From Xestospongia bergquistia (lineage: Eukaryota > Porifera > Demospongiae > Haplosclerida > Petrosiidae): a DNA stretch of 64,000 bases. Made by a program: the position numbers and the translations under genes. Each line of letters opens with the position of its first letter. Positions within the stretch are counted from its first letter, which is position 1. Positions 25,106 through 38,504 of this stretch are shown piece by piece. The stretch is taken from positions 7,688,001-7,752,000 of the forward strand of contig OZ014416.1 of the NCBI GenBank assembly GCA_963965975.1, given 5' to 3'. Below the pieces are notes generated by a model. That model was not told the origin of the DNA, did no database searches, and saw nothing but the letters and a program-made list of their open reading frames with translations.

Positions 25106-28100
25106 ATGTCAGCTCAGCTATCAGAAAAAGAGCTATTAGAAGAAGAGCTATCAGAAGAAGAGCTATCAGAAGAAGAGCTATCAGAAGAAGAACTATTAGA
25201 GGAAGAGCAATCAGAGGATAAACAGTATGATACCGTACTTTCAAAGAGAGAGCAAGAGAGAATTGTAAGTATATTATTAACTAATCCAGTATACTACATG
25301 TGATAGTGTACAATACATTATATATTATTATTAAATATGGTAGGGTATATATGTAGAGAAAGCCATGGAAAAATGTTTCTCACACTCAATCTATTATAGT
25401 ATATTGTCAAATAACTGTAATAGATTTGATCTCCCTCATATATTTATTTCAGCATCACTTGCCATTATTGATTATGTTACATGTTATAAAGTATTAGTGG
25501 AGAACTATGAACTAGATAAACAGTCGAATGGTTTCTCTTAATTCATGTTCTTCTATTTACATAAATAGAAAAGATTGCTTGTGAACAGACTACACACCTT
25601 CTTTATATTATAGCCTTTTAGTCGAGTTACATTTTATTTGATTATTTGTGATAATTATTCACACTATTAAGATTTATTAATTTATCACTAATCATGTTCA
25701 TTATCACATCATAAATACTATTACTTATCATTCTATGGGCATGTCTATAAATGTTCCTAGTACTCACTTTAATACTTGAATAGTGTCCAATTACTTGATC
25801 ATGTCGTGTGTGAAATAAACAATAACAGCAAAAGAATGGAGACATCATTGAATTGTTTATTATTAGTTATTGTAGTATTGTTTTTGTAGTATAATCTAAT
25901 TGTATCTGTTAGCTATATAGTTATATACATAATACTAATTACATCCTGTTCTTTTTTATATAATAGATATTATCACTTTGTGTATTGTGCATGTGACCTG
26001 TCCTATAGTTTTATTAGTCTCATATAATACATGTAGTTGTGTATGATTTACTATTTTTAAATGTAATGACTTGTTTTATATTATATAGGACAATGAACTT
26101 TGGAGGTCAGTTAGTCATGGAAATTTAGAAAATACAAAACAAGCTCTTCAGAAAGGAGCAGACTTCAAACGTCGTTTTGCTGTAAGATCCTATTAATTTA
26201 CATTTAATCTATTGTTATTATTTGTATCTACTATGTATTTATTCAAAATATATAGATTTAATGAGTATTAATTCATTTTAGCCAAACCTAAATTTAATTA
26301 AAAACTTCAATACTTACACAGTTTATTAATTATTATTCTATTTGTAAAAGGTACTATATTAATATCCACAATTAATAAGATACATGATCTTTACATGTAG
26401 TATTTTTAATATTGTCTTATAATTTAATTGAATGAAATCTATTATATTGTGTGATAGTAATGTCTTAATTAATGATATATGTCAATGTAAATTAATAGTT
26501 TGTATTGTGTATACACAATATATGTAATTGGTTTTTATTTCTGTCTTTGTTAATTATATAGAGTCATGGTGGTACAGGCAGTTTTTATACACAGGTAACA
26601 CCTCATACTGAAGCATATATCAAAGGTCATAACACAATAGTGGAGTTCTTAGGAAGTATTGGGGCTACTCCTGATTATGTAAGTATATACATGTATGTAA
26701 TTGAGTTCAATATTTAGTATAACTCAAGTGTTTGATTGTTACATTAATATTATGTACATGTACATACTTATATTAAATGTATCCTATTTATTGCCCAAGT
26801 CCTTATACACATAACAATACATTTAATAGATAATTATTATGACCTTTACATATATTAATTGATGTGTACCTATGTTCTGTTTTTTCCACACTACCTTTCT
26901 TTTAATTAAGTTATATAGAGTTAGTAACTATCATTAAAGCATTACTTTAAAGTATATCATGTAACACTAATTAAGGTACAACAGTGTTACCAATCGATTT
27001 CGTATAACATTTGCACAGAAGTATTGATAGACTGATTAATTTATATAACACTGCACATAATCATATACTTTATACATAGTTAATAATGGTTCATGAAATC
27101 CGAATTATGTGACATTTATGTACATGTGTATTGCTAATATATACTGTTGTATTTATTATGATGTACATTATCTGTATTTACTTATTGTGATTTCATAGGA
27201 TGAGATAATGTTGGCAGCTGCTGTAAGAGGACTAGTAGACATAGTAAAAGAAGCTATTGAGAAGGAAGCAAATGTAAATGATCAACATTTAGATAGTGTA
27301 AGTTAAATTATAATAATTGATGTGTTCTAATAAAGAATAGCTAATCATTTTCTCATTTATAAGATTATTTATAAACAAATAATATTTCATGAGAAGTCAG
27401 ATATACAAGACTTTGTGCTTTGAAAGTAAATGTCATGACATTGTAATATAGGAATCAATATGATGATAAAAACACTAGGACATTAAAATAGTTTGTGTGT
27501 AGATACTAACAATTAAAAACCAAAGTATGATACTCAAAGTCACAGTACATAATAAGAATCCACAGTTCATTATATAATTTGACTTCTATGATATAAACTT
27601 ACTATATCTAGATACTTGAAATAAACAATCTTGTCGTATTGCTGTAATAGACAAGGCTTAGGAATTAGACTAATTATGTCATCAACAAAGTCACTGCTTC
27701 ATCTGTGTACATATATATTTATAAGCTGCTACTAACTCTATAGTATGATGTTCAACATTGGTGTGATATCTTCACTATATACTGTAACTGATTACCAGAC
27801 TTAGTTATATTCTTTTACTGTATTATTTTAAAAATTGAAGCAGTCATATTTTCATTCACATTCTTTACTGTTTTATTATTAGGATAATGATTCGGCTTTG
27901 CATTTATCCTCAGGAAATGGTCACACTGAAACAGTCCAATTTCTTTTATTATCAAATGCAGATCCTAATGTTCGTAACAAGGTCAGTGTGTATTGTGTAT
28001 AGTTTGTATTTTATTTGTTGTCTCCACTACATGTACATATATGTAGTACTATCTGTCTATAGTATGTTTGCACTGACTTAGGACTCTTATTATAAGCAAA

Positions 28101-31100
28101 AATAAATAACTTACTTGTCTTTTAATAAAATGACAGTACACTTTCACAAAGTAGGTATTTTGTAAGATATCAGCTTCAATTCTTTGCAAGTAGAAAAGGT
28201 ATTTAACTAAAAACCTTAATACAATGTCAAAGAAATACCTTATAAATACTAAAAAAGCTAGCTATTATCATATTAAAGTAGCAAGTTATCATAGTTTCAA
28301 AAAACAACTATAGGTACAAGGCTAGGAAGGAATTAACAGTGCTCTTTCCTATTGCTATTGGTTAAGACATTAAGGAATGTTGGTGCAGCTTCTCGTTTAA
28401 ATTTTATGTGATTGACAAGCATATATATAGTCTCCAACAGCTATCAGTAGGTTTGGCCTGTTATAATAGTGCATATTCCTTAGTAACTTTAGTTTATTAT
28501 TGATAATATAAATTATATCAATTATAAACAGATGAGTTGTTAATATTATTAGTGGTTATCACTAACAGTATTCACAATGTGAGATGTACCACTTATTGTC
28601 TAAATCAGAGTGTCATATCCTTTGTACTATATTATTTAGTTAGTTTCTGTGTCTTTCTGTCATTGATCAGATTTAATGTGGTAATATAGTAGCTTTGATT
28701 ATCTACATTGATGGCTGTTACATTGACTATATAGTTTATAGTTTAATAGTTCCTATAATTTTTGTAATTAAATAACTTTTCCTCTTTTTCTAGTATGGAC
28801 AAACACCAGCACTTGTTGCTATACGGGATGGTCATGTTGATGCTCTAAAGTTATTAATTGAAGTGGGAAAAGCTGATGTAAACATTAAAGACAGAGTAAG
28901 TTATATTATAGTTACTTATGAATTATTCCCTTTGAAATATGACATCTAATATTGTCTTCAATATTGATACCATCCTCACTCATATCCAGACTGGCCAATA
29001 TTTTGATAACATGTTTTTAGCAAACATGTTCTAAGAACAATAATCCAAAATAATTTTTTTGTCTGCACTGTATCAAACATAGCCTGTTGTGGTTATATCA
29101 AAAAAAATATTTATTAATAGATCAATTTATTAATAGTCATGAATAATAATAGTAGTAGTAATCAAAAATCAACCTTTATTAACTCTACTTCACAATGCTC
29201 TGTCAGTGAGTGTTACTCATAGATCAGTTTACACAAGATAAAATTTGTGCATAAATGAAATCAAAATTGCTATGTGGTAAAGTTACAATCATTGGTCAAA
29301 TTTAACATAGTAATACAATAACTATAATTAGTGTAATTATTGTATTTGAATAATTTTTTCTCTTTTCTTTCTAGTCTAATCAAACACCAGCACATTATGC
29401 AGCAAGGATGGGACATGTTGAGTCTCTAAAGTTATTAATTGAAGTGGGACAAGCTGATGTGAATGTTACAGATGAAGTAAGTCACATTACAGTTACTTAA
29501 GAATTGTTTCCTTTGAAGTATGATATTTTAATGTGGTATTTAAAATTGATATCAACTTGTCTCATACTCAGACTGCTCATTACTTCAAATATAGTAAGAA
29601 ATGTTTTTGACAATAAATGTTCAAAAGAATTTAAAATCATTCAGAGTTAAAAAGTATTAAAGTAATTTAAATGACAAAACCCATCCCATAAGAACATTTT
29701 AACTATGATATTTTTTGATAATACAATTAATTGATAATAAAGGACATACTTTTCTGGATTTTTACTTTGAGAATTGACATTTTCTTTTATCTTTTTTTAT
29801 TTTCCCTAACTTCAATTTTCATCTGCATTGTGTCAAACATAGCGTGTTTGATCAATGACAACATTCATACATGATCAATTAATTAATAGTCATGAATAAT
29901 ATTAGTATTCAAAAATTAGCATGAAATTTAGTATATTAACATATACACACATGCACATAATAACTTGTCTATATTCTTCTAATTTACCTGTCTGTTTGCT
30001 GCTTCAAGTTTTTATAATGCATTCTACATTAGTTGGGGATTCTTAGGAGCTTCATATATAATGAATAGATCACTAGCTTCAGGTGGAAGTACATTAACAT
30101 GTGGACAAGGTATTTTGTCCATTTGTACGTAAAACCATAGTTCACATGATCTATTGGACAAATAATGAATTTGGTTATAACTGATTCTCTAAAAAATACA
30201 TTGTGATTGTGACTTACATACGTTTTGTCTTAAGATTTTACATGTCAGTATTCCTTATCATTGTAGAATATAGAAACCTTTTTTTGAAAGATTAATCTTT
30301 TCCTATGGCTATATATCAAAAACAATCTTAAAATTATTATAATCAAGTTAATCTGATTATTTGTTATTATATTACACATGAAATATATATTATTATTACT
30401 TATAACAATACAATTGTTATTTATATTTTAACTAATTTCAATTTAGGATGGCAATAATCTACTACATTTAGCCTGTGCAAGTGGCAGTGAAGAAGCCATA
30501 CACTACCTTTCACATAACATTCAGCTAAATCCAGATCATCTAGTAGCTGTGAACAATCATCAACAAATGCCATTGGATTGTATTCCACCAGATGTACCTA
30601 ATAGATTTCGATTACTGAAGTTGTTTCAACCATTCAAACAATGTCACAGAGACTACCTCACAGAATCGTATGCTAAATTATTTCTCTGTGGAAAGACAGA
30701 GGCTGGTAAAAGCTCATTGGCTGCTGTTATCTCTTATCGTGCTGATGATGGACCATATGGTTACTATGATCCAGAAGAATGTGTTGAAGGTGTTGTATCA
30801 CAAACCACTGGAATTGAGTACCACAGTGTTCGTAGTAGGGAAATAGGAAATGTTGTAATTTTTGATTTTGCCGGACATGCAGAATATTATAGTAGCCATG
30901 CTGCAGTACTGGAAACTCTATTGTTGAGGTCACCAGCTGTCTTTGCAATTTTAAGCAACCGTACCGATGATGAGAAGACGATTAAGAAGGATCTGCTTTT
31001 CTGGTTTAACTTTGTTGAAAATGTAAGCACGAAGTTAATTAGCTCAAGTCAAGTACTTGTCCTTGGAAGTCACATTGATGAACTGTCTAATGAAAAAGAC

Positions 31101-34100
31101 TTCCAGCCTTTTGTAAATGATGTAGCAAATCTGGCTGTTCGTTTTCAGAATTACAAAGGGTTTTTCCCAATAGACTGTCATCGACCAGGAGGAAAAGGTG
31201 TTAAGAAGTTTATGAAGAAATTAAGAGAGAGCTGTGAAGCTGTTGTGGATGAAAATGATAAGATGAGCTACCACTGCCACTGTCTAAATTCTTATCTTCA
31301 ACAGTTGGAGGTGGTTGCTATTAGCCTAGATGAGCTATGTTCCAAATTAGTGGAACTAAATGAGCCTTGTCTTTTGACTGATCGATCAACGGTGTTAGAA
31401 TTTTTGACCATTCTTGGAAGCAAGGGTCTTATTTTGTTTCTGGCTAACACATTGGTGATTATTGACCAAAAGGCTCTATTAACTGAGGTAAATGGTGTCT
31501 TATTCAATAAAACCATTGATCGTGAGCGTAAACCAGTTGCCAGTAATACTGGTATAATGCCTGTCTCTACTCTAGCTAACCTTTTCCCTAAACACAACAC
31601 AGATATGCTTATTAGTTTCCTAACAAGTCTACAATTTTGTCATCAAATGGACTCTTATGCTGTTTCTAGTATCACTAACAATGTACTATCTGATGACTTC
31701 ACTATTAGTAAAGATGAGAAATTTTTATTTTTTCCTGCACTTATTACAGAAGACAAGCCCACTTCAATCTTTGAAACAACAGATGGATTTGGTTGGTCCT
31801 TATGGTGTCCTGAATCACAACAATTTCTCTCCATGCGTTTTCTCCATACTCTTCTTCATCGCTTAGCTTATAGTTGCTGTCCTCCTCCTCTTCCTGAGGA
31901 AACTGATTATATTATTTATAATGTAGCAATCCAGGAATTACAGCGAGTCTGTACTATGTGGAAAAATGGTATTTATTGGAAAGATGAGAATAACATTGAA
32001 GTGATGGTTGAGGTTACTGAAGACAACCGATGTGTTACAGTTCTTGTGTCTCATAGCAGTTTAATAGAAAGTTATCAACTTCGTGCATCACTCATCAAAG
32101 AAGTACTAAACCTTAAAAATGAATTATGCCCATGTATTTCAGAACAGTTTATTATTGCACCTGGTAATGTTAAGGATGTCATGGACAATGAACAGAGAAA
32201 TCGTATACTGTATGCTTTGAGGAAAGTTGCTAAAGGAGTACTAACAAGAGAAACTGTTACTTACTCTACTGACGAAAATGTTGCTGTCCAATTAGTAGTT
32301 GGTGAAAAGGAACCATACCTCTCTATTGCCCCTCTTGTGACCAAAGCTCTCTTTACAGACAGCAACAAAGATCTACCACTACCAGATCACTATCTCCAAC
32401 ATATACACGAAGTATGTGGGGAGATCATGTCCCTCTATCCATCATCAAATTTCACCCACCTCTCTGTAAGAGAACATCTCAACAAATTTAGTATTTTTGC
32501 TGGACGTAATCCTTTGGTAAGTTTACATTCACTTTCTCTTAACAGTGTGTCTATGAAATTGTTATATCTTCTCTACTTAGAGTATACCTTCTCCACCAAT
32601 AAAAGATGAAGTAATACAAAGATTATCAAAAAATATTCAGACAAGAACAGCAAAAGGTTCTAATTATATCAGTATTCTCTTGTATTGACTTAGTTATTAT
32701 TACAGATTTTATTAATCCTGTTACCAAACCTGACAAACAGATGTCATCATCTATTACATACAATGTTGGAGGTATGTCTACATGTCAAGAAAATGATTAG
32801 TTTCTTCTTTTTATATGTACTACATTTATATCTGATTACTTGTATTAATTGTTATATATTATTATATTACAGGTAGTAGTCAGGAGACAATGTTAACAAA
32901 GGATAGTTTAACTGATGAATTCAGTCCTTTCCCTCAATTATGTATGTTAGGTAATCTTATATGACAGTTCTTTATCTTATTGTACTTACAGTTGAAAGTC
33001 CTACAAGACGTGAAGTTTTAATGCAACTAGCTAATATTGATGCTTTATGGCGTAGCATTGGAGATGGTCTTGGAGTGAGTAATAATGTTCTTAAAGGTTT
33101 GGCTGAATCTAGTATGTCAAATCAAACACGACTTGGTGAAGTTGTTCAAAAGTGGTTGGACATGAATGGTCAAGGTGAAGGTACTTCTGTCACATGGATC
33201 ACTATTTTAGATGTCGTCAAGGGACCACTTGTTCAAAACAAAGCTCATGCTATGAAAATATATGAGTATTTGAAAGTAGAAAATTCTGTACAACAGAACA
33301 CTCAAAGTAAGTATGTAATAGTATCTTTAGTTGTATTAATTATATAGATTGCTTGCATAATATTTCCATGGTCACTAAAGAGGTAGTCATTTACGCACAT
33401 AAGCCATATTGGAGATTGCTTTAAGAGACATTTTATAATAGCTTCTTTTATTGTCATGGAACATGACAATAAAATATTGACTATAAAATAATTACAAATT
33501 TTACCTGCATCTGGTTAAATTAATAGGGTTTCAATTATTAAACTATAACTGTGAACATATATTTTATTATAGGTAGTATCTGTGAACATGTTGGAGAAGA
33601 GTCCTCTAGAGCTCATAATAATAATGGTACACATATACACTAGTATATATTATGTTCATTGTCATACTATATTTTAATAGGAGGTGTGGCACAAACCAAT
33701 AATAACACAATTAATGAGCAAACTGATGGTAAGTTACTTCATCCTGACCTGTACATGAGGGCACAATGATTCCTCCTCAATATAGGTACCAATGAAAGTG
33801 TTAGTGAGTCTATCACAGAGGACAATAACACTGTTAGTGGTAAGGTTATCATTTATTAAAGATGGATAATGTATGTTATTAATTACATGCAGGTAAATGT
33901 AATCCATCTGAAATTTTTCAAAAACATTCTGCTGATCTCTGTGATGTGGTTGTAGCTAATCCACTTCGTATGGCTAACCATCTGGTTTCTGCTGATTTGC
34001 TTCCATCATGTATTAAGAAAGATGTTAGGAGTATAAATGATACATATGAGAGGGCTGACAAAGTTGTGGATGAACTACAGAGCCAGATAGATAATGATGA

Positions 34101-34200
34101 ACACCCAATTGAGTTACTAAAGAAGATTTGTAATTTTCTTTTAGAACAAACTGACAAGACTTTAAAGGACATTGGTACTAAAATGATGAGTCAACTATAG
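25106..34200 (+). CDS. Gene B: ankyrin - Roc GTPase - COR - Death - CARD-like protein (16 exons, ~1276 aa)
   Basis: Exons: 25106-25264, 26089-26181, 26562-26678, 27199-27297, 27883-27981, 28794-28895, 29375-29476, 30447-32516, 32581-32656, 32706-32771, 32873-32941, 32992-33306, 33573-33626, 33681-33728, 33786-33839, 33893-34200; same phases and exon sizes as gene A except exon 1. P-loop GKTEAGKS at residues 339-346, G3 DFAG and G4-like SHID are intact. Exon 1 has seven pentapeptide units and then an extra charged stretch (YDTVLSKREQER) missing from gene A. ATG at 25106 is used because the frame upstream has no ATG. Protein and introns are close to gene A, so the duplication is recent or maintained by conversion. 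The role is inferred as for gene A. No lesions seen. Confidence 0.87.
25118..25222 (+). repeat. 15-bp coding minisatellite in gene B exon 1 (7 units)
   Basis: Seven in-frame pentapeptide units, the last degenerate (QSEDK). Compare eight units in gene A. Confidence 0.9.
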
Positions 34201-34314
34201 AGTGTAAGTTGAAAATATTACATGAACACACATAACATCTATAATGTTTAAAGTAGATTAAATAATTAAATTTATAATAATTACTTACTTGATTGTGTAT
34301 TGAGTTAATTACTC

Positions 34315-34320
34315 AATAAA
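34315..34320 (+). terminator. Candidate poly(A) signal of gene B
   Basis: AATAAA 115 bp past the stop, aligned with those of A and C. The same possible 3' UTR intron (GTAAGT just after the stop, acceptor TTCTATTGTAG near 34580) is present. Confidence 0.5.
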
Positions 34321-34386
34321 ATGTATTAGAAATAGCTGACATGTATTTTTTCTATTAAATGAATTAACTGATCACAATCTTGTAAT

Positions 34387-34491
34387 AATACTAACAATAC
34401 TAGTGTATTATTATATACAATAATACTAACAATACTAGTGTATTATTATATACAATAATATTAACAATACTAATGTATTATTATATACAAT
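34387..34491. repeat. 35-bp tandem repeat, 3 units, only in gene B flank
   Basis: Three units starting at 34387, 34422 and 34457 (core AATACTAACAATACTAGTGT). The flanks of A (near 9710) and C (near 42238) have a single unit, so this is an expansion specific to B. Confidence 0.85.
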
Positions 34492-34917
34492 AATACTCAA
34501 AGAGACAAAGACTATATAAATAACAAACTCTTTAATGTGTAATAAGTTGTAATAACTACATGTTCTTTTCTATTGTAGGTTACATGTTCTTTGGATAGAG
34601 TCCTCCATTTTACATTTTGTTACATTTGTTATTATCTAATACTTTATTTAATAGACTGTATTAGTGTTTGTTACTTAAACTATTAGATTATAATATTTTA
34701 TTATATTTGTATTGTAGATTTCCCTCCATTTTTATATTGTTGAAGTAATGATTATTAAGCTGTATATTACAATTCCTGATTTTATTGTTTAGACATTGCT
34801 GTATCTTAAATTTCATACATTTCTTTAAAGAAAACTTTTAAATCTTCAAAGAGTACATGTAGTTTAAATCTATAACCGTATTTACTTAATAGGGAAATTA
34901 AAACATCCTACATGGAC

Positions 34918-35330
34918 ATACTTTAATAAAGACTGTTTTATGTATACTATTGATATCAGAAGTCCATAGCTTCAAAGGTTTAGCTTTATGCTGTGCTATG
35001 CTTCTTCCTCCTTTAAAAGACTATGTGTAGCAGAAAACATTTTGTGGATGACTAGAATATATATTTGATTGTATTTGCATGTATCACAGTTAATTGCAAT
35101 CATATGTACTCAAACTTCCATATATGGTAATAAGATGAGCAGTAGTTCCCTCCTACTTAGTTATAATTTTTTGTCTGTGTTCAGTTATGTCTATGTAACT
35201 AGATTGTATGTAAAATTGAGACTAAGAATTCTGTAATACACAGCATATACACTATTTGTACAACACAGCAAGTACATGAATACTACAATAAGATATTAAT
35301 ACTATATTCTAAACCCTAAATGCTACACAT
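34918..35330. repeat. Inverted segment of the shared 3' flank
   Basis: The reverse complement of this stretch matches the flank of copy C near 42740-43000 and that of gene A near 10180-10440. Downstream of B it has been flipped, and the CDK sequence expected beyond it is missing. Confidence 0.75.
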
Positions 35331-36566
35331 TAGAACCTAATGTATTAATTTCACATTGGAATATGAACTTCATTAGTATTTGAGTCTAGTATAGGTATCA
35401 GACTAGTATTATCAGATTTAGAGAATGGGGACACATAATAACTATTGGTCTTAAAAGATGAAACAATGCTACTGTTTTCAACTACAGAGTTGAACCTATG
35501 CCATTGTAAATGTGGAGGAAAGTCTGGTTGCCAGACTAATTATGATTAAATATATTTACAGAAGCCCACTGTGGTAGCCACTGTAGTCAGAGATGATTTG
35601 ACCCCCACCCAAATCATCAGTGACGTCTTAAAACGTTATGCCATGTGATAAACAACCAGAAATGTCTTGTTTCCTATATCAAGAAACATTTAAGCATGAA
35701 AACATTAATGTGGAAATACATTATATGTAACACTATTTTAGGCAGTAGTGTCAAAGGATGGTGTTATAATGTGTTTTGATTTATCATTGTTCATTATTGC
35801 TGAGTCATCACCATGCCTATATAATTGAAATGACACACAGGAGATCAAAGGAAAAGAAGTATGATTTTAACAAGTCATATAACATAGTTGTTATTCAATG
35901 TGAATTAATGAAGAAGAATAAATTATATATTTGTAAATGTTCCTAATGCTTTTATAAATTTTATCTAAATCTTGACAATATTGTTCTATTGTATAAGTAA
36001 TGAAATGCCAGCTGGCGCTTTCTAATAATTTTACAAAATCGTACAGATTATCATTTTATGCACATTTAGTAAGTGACAATATAACAACAATATCTTGATT
36101 TTAATACAAGCAATGCCAGTGTGAATCATAATGTTTGTAGTTATTATCACTATCATGTTTGTACTTAAAATTAATTAGTGTTAGGTAATTTTATTAATAC
36201 ATTTGTTACTGTTATACGCAAACATGAGCATGTGCTGCTATAGATATAACTTACTTAATATTCCATCTATCAACCTTGTGCTATATATTATTATAAGAGT
36301 TATAGTTAGAATAATGGTATTGTTATTAATAATACTAGTAGTTATAATCCAAATATAAAGCATTCTTTGTTTGAGAGCAGGTGTTATAATTGTTATACTT
36401 ATACTTGTATTAATATGTTACTGTAGTCCCAGTTTTTTCTTATTAATAAACTTTTATAAATTAATGTGTATTTCTGGTGGTGGTAGTTATTATTTTTTCA
36501 CAAACACACTTTATATGACAGCCAATAGTGAGCCATTCTTCTCTATTATTCTTTGATAACTACAGT
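35331..36566. other. Intergenic, no gene recognised
   Basis: AT-rich. 36300-36440 resembles 38745-38880 (shared AATAATACTAGTAG..ATCCAAATATAAAG), so a repeat flanks the ankyrin-exon triplication of copy C on both sides. Confidence 0.5.
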
Positions 36567-38504
36567 GTCAGGTATCAGTAGGTGTGGCCTATTATAATTG
36601 TAGTTGAAACCTGGTATTCACCAAGGTCCCACTAGTATGGTCTGCCATTTGTGTCAAACTCTTCTAATGATTAGGAGAGTTGTATCATTAGCATTTTTGA
36701 TATGCTTTTATACTAGTGTTACCAGACTTGCACCCAAAACCTAAATGCTAAACTCTTGAGCATAAGAAGAAGATCCAGTAGTGAGCCATTCTTCTCTATT
36801 ATTCTATGATAATTACTAAAAATCTTCAATTTTCAATAATAGGGAAAAAAACTGCAATACCAATACAACCAAAAGTGTCTTGGATAATTTTTACTATTTT
36901 AATCTTGTTTAAATTTTAATATGTGGTCCATTTTATCATAGGTATATATTATAATTTTCTATAAAATTTTTATGCTAATATAATCAACAATAAGTACTTG
37001 TGTACTTCCTCTAGAATCACCAAACAGCTCTACATGTAGCGTCAAAAAAAGGTGACTGTGATATTGTAGAGCTACTATTAAACTCCAATGCAAATCCCAA
37101 TATTTGTGACAAGGTCAGTGTATATTGTTTGTAGAGATTACTACATGTTACTAGAATTAAATCAATATTTAATAGATATAGAATCTTAACAGTGTGGCTA
37201 TTAGAAATTCTACATTGATTTGTTGTTCAAATTTTTGTTGGTAAAGGATTAACAACAGTGTCAGGTATCAGTAGGTGTGGCCTGTTTTAATAGTAGTACA
37301 TATAGTTGAAAGCATCTTGGTATTCACAGAGGTCCCATTAGTATAGTTGCTGTTTGTATCAAACAGCTCTATGATTGGGAGAGTTGTATCATCACCATTA
37401 TACTATCCATTTATATTGTTACTAGACTTGCACCAAAAACCTAAACCCTAAACACTTTAGCATAGGAAGAACAGCCAGTAGTGAGCAATTCTTCTCTATT
37501 ATTCTATGACAACTAATACAAATCTTTACTTTTAACTGCAATATCACTACAATCAAAAGAATGTTAGGACAGTTTTTCCAAATTTAATCTTTCTTTAATT
37601 ATAATATATGGTCCATTTTGTCATAATATGTATTGTAATTTTCTATAAATTTTTATGATATGATAATCAACAATAAATACTTGTGCACTTCCTCTAGTAT
37701 CAGAGAACAGCTTTACATTTAGCATCAAAAGGGGGTTACCATGATATCATACAGCTACCGTTAAACTCAAATTCAGATCCCAATATTTGTGATAGGGTCA
37801 GTGTATATTGTTTGTAGAGATTACTACATGTTACTAGATTCGAATCAATATTTAAAAGATATAGAATGTTATAGGTGTGGCTATTATAAATTTCTACATC
37901 AACTTGTTGTTAAAATTTTTGTTAGTAAAGAATTAACAAAGACAGTCAATATCAGGTATTAGTAGTTGTGATAATAGTAGTACATATAGTTGAAAGCATC
38001 TTGGTGTTCACAGAGTCCCACTAGTATGATGTGCCATTTGTGTGTCACACTGTTCTAATGATTGGAAGATTTGTGTCATCAGCATTATACTATCCCTTTA
38101 TACTGTAACTAGACTTGTACCCAAAACTTAAATCCTATAAACACTTAAGCATAGGAGGAACATCCAGTACTGAGACATTCTTCTCTGTTATTCTATGATA
38201 ACTATTTCAAATCTTCAATTTTCAACAAGAGGGAAAACAACAGCAATAACAATACAACCAAAAGTATCTTAGGATAATTTTTTTACATCTTTAATCTTGT
38301 TTAAATTTCAACAACTGGTCTATTTTATGATAGATATGTATTGTAATTTTATATTAATTTTTATGCCAATATAATCAACAATAAATATGTGTTTATTCCC
38401 TCTGGTATCAGCAAACATCTCTACATCTAGCATCAGAAGGAGGCTACTGTGATATTGTACAACTACTGTTAAACTCCAATGCAGATCCCAATATTTTTAA
38501 TGAG
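36567..38504 (+). repeat. Three tandem ~690-bp exon-intron units, each with one ankyrin exon
   Basis: Unit markers (core TCAGGTATCAGTAGGTGTGG) lie near 36567, 37258 and 37951. Each unit ends with a 99-nt ankyrin exon (37015-37113, 37698-37796, 38406-38504) in phase 0 that encodes exactly 33 residues, with the same GTCAGTGT donor. They resemble exon 5 of A and B most. Each unit can be added or removed without a frame change. Confidence 0.85.

Noticed and set aside
25062-25244. Minus-strand leucine/isoleucine-rich ORF
   Set aside because: It is the complement of the acidic pentapeptide repeat in gene B exon 1 and only mirrors that repeat.
37015-38504. Ankyrin exons as part of gene B by read-through
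   Set aside because: Gene B already has a complete stop, poly(A) signal and flank; the ankyrin exons join better in orientation and order to copy C.
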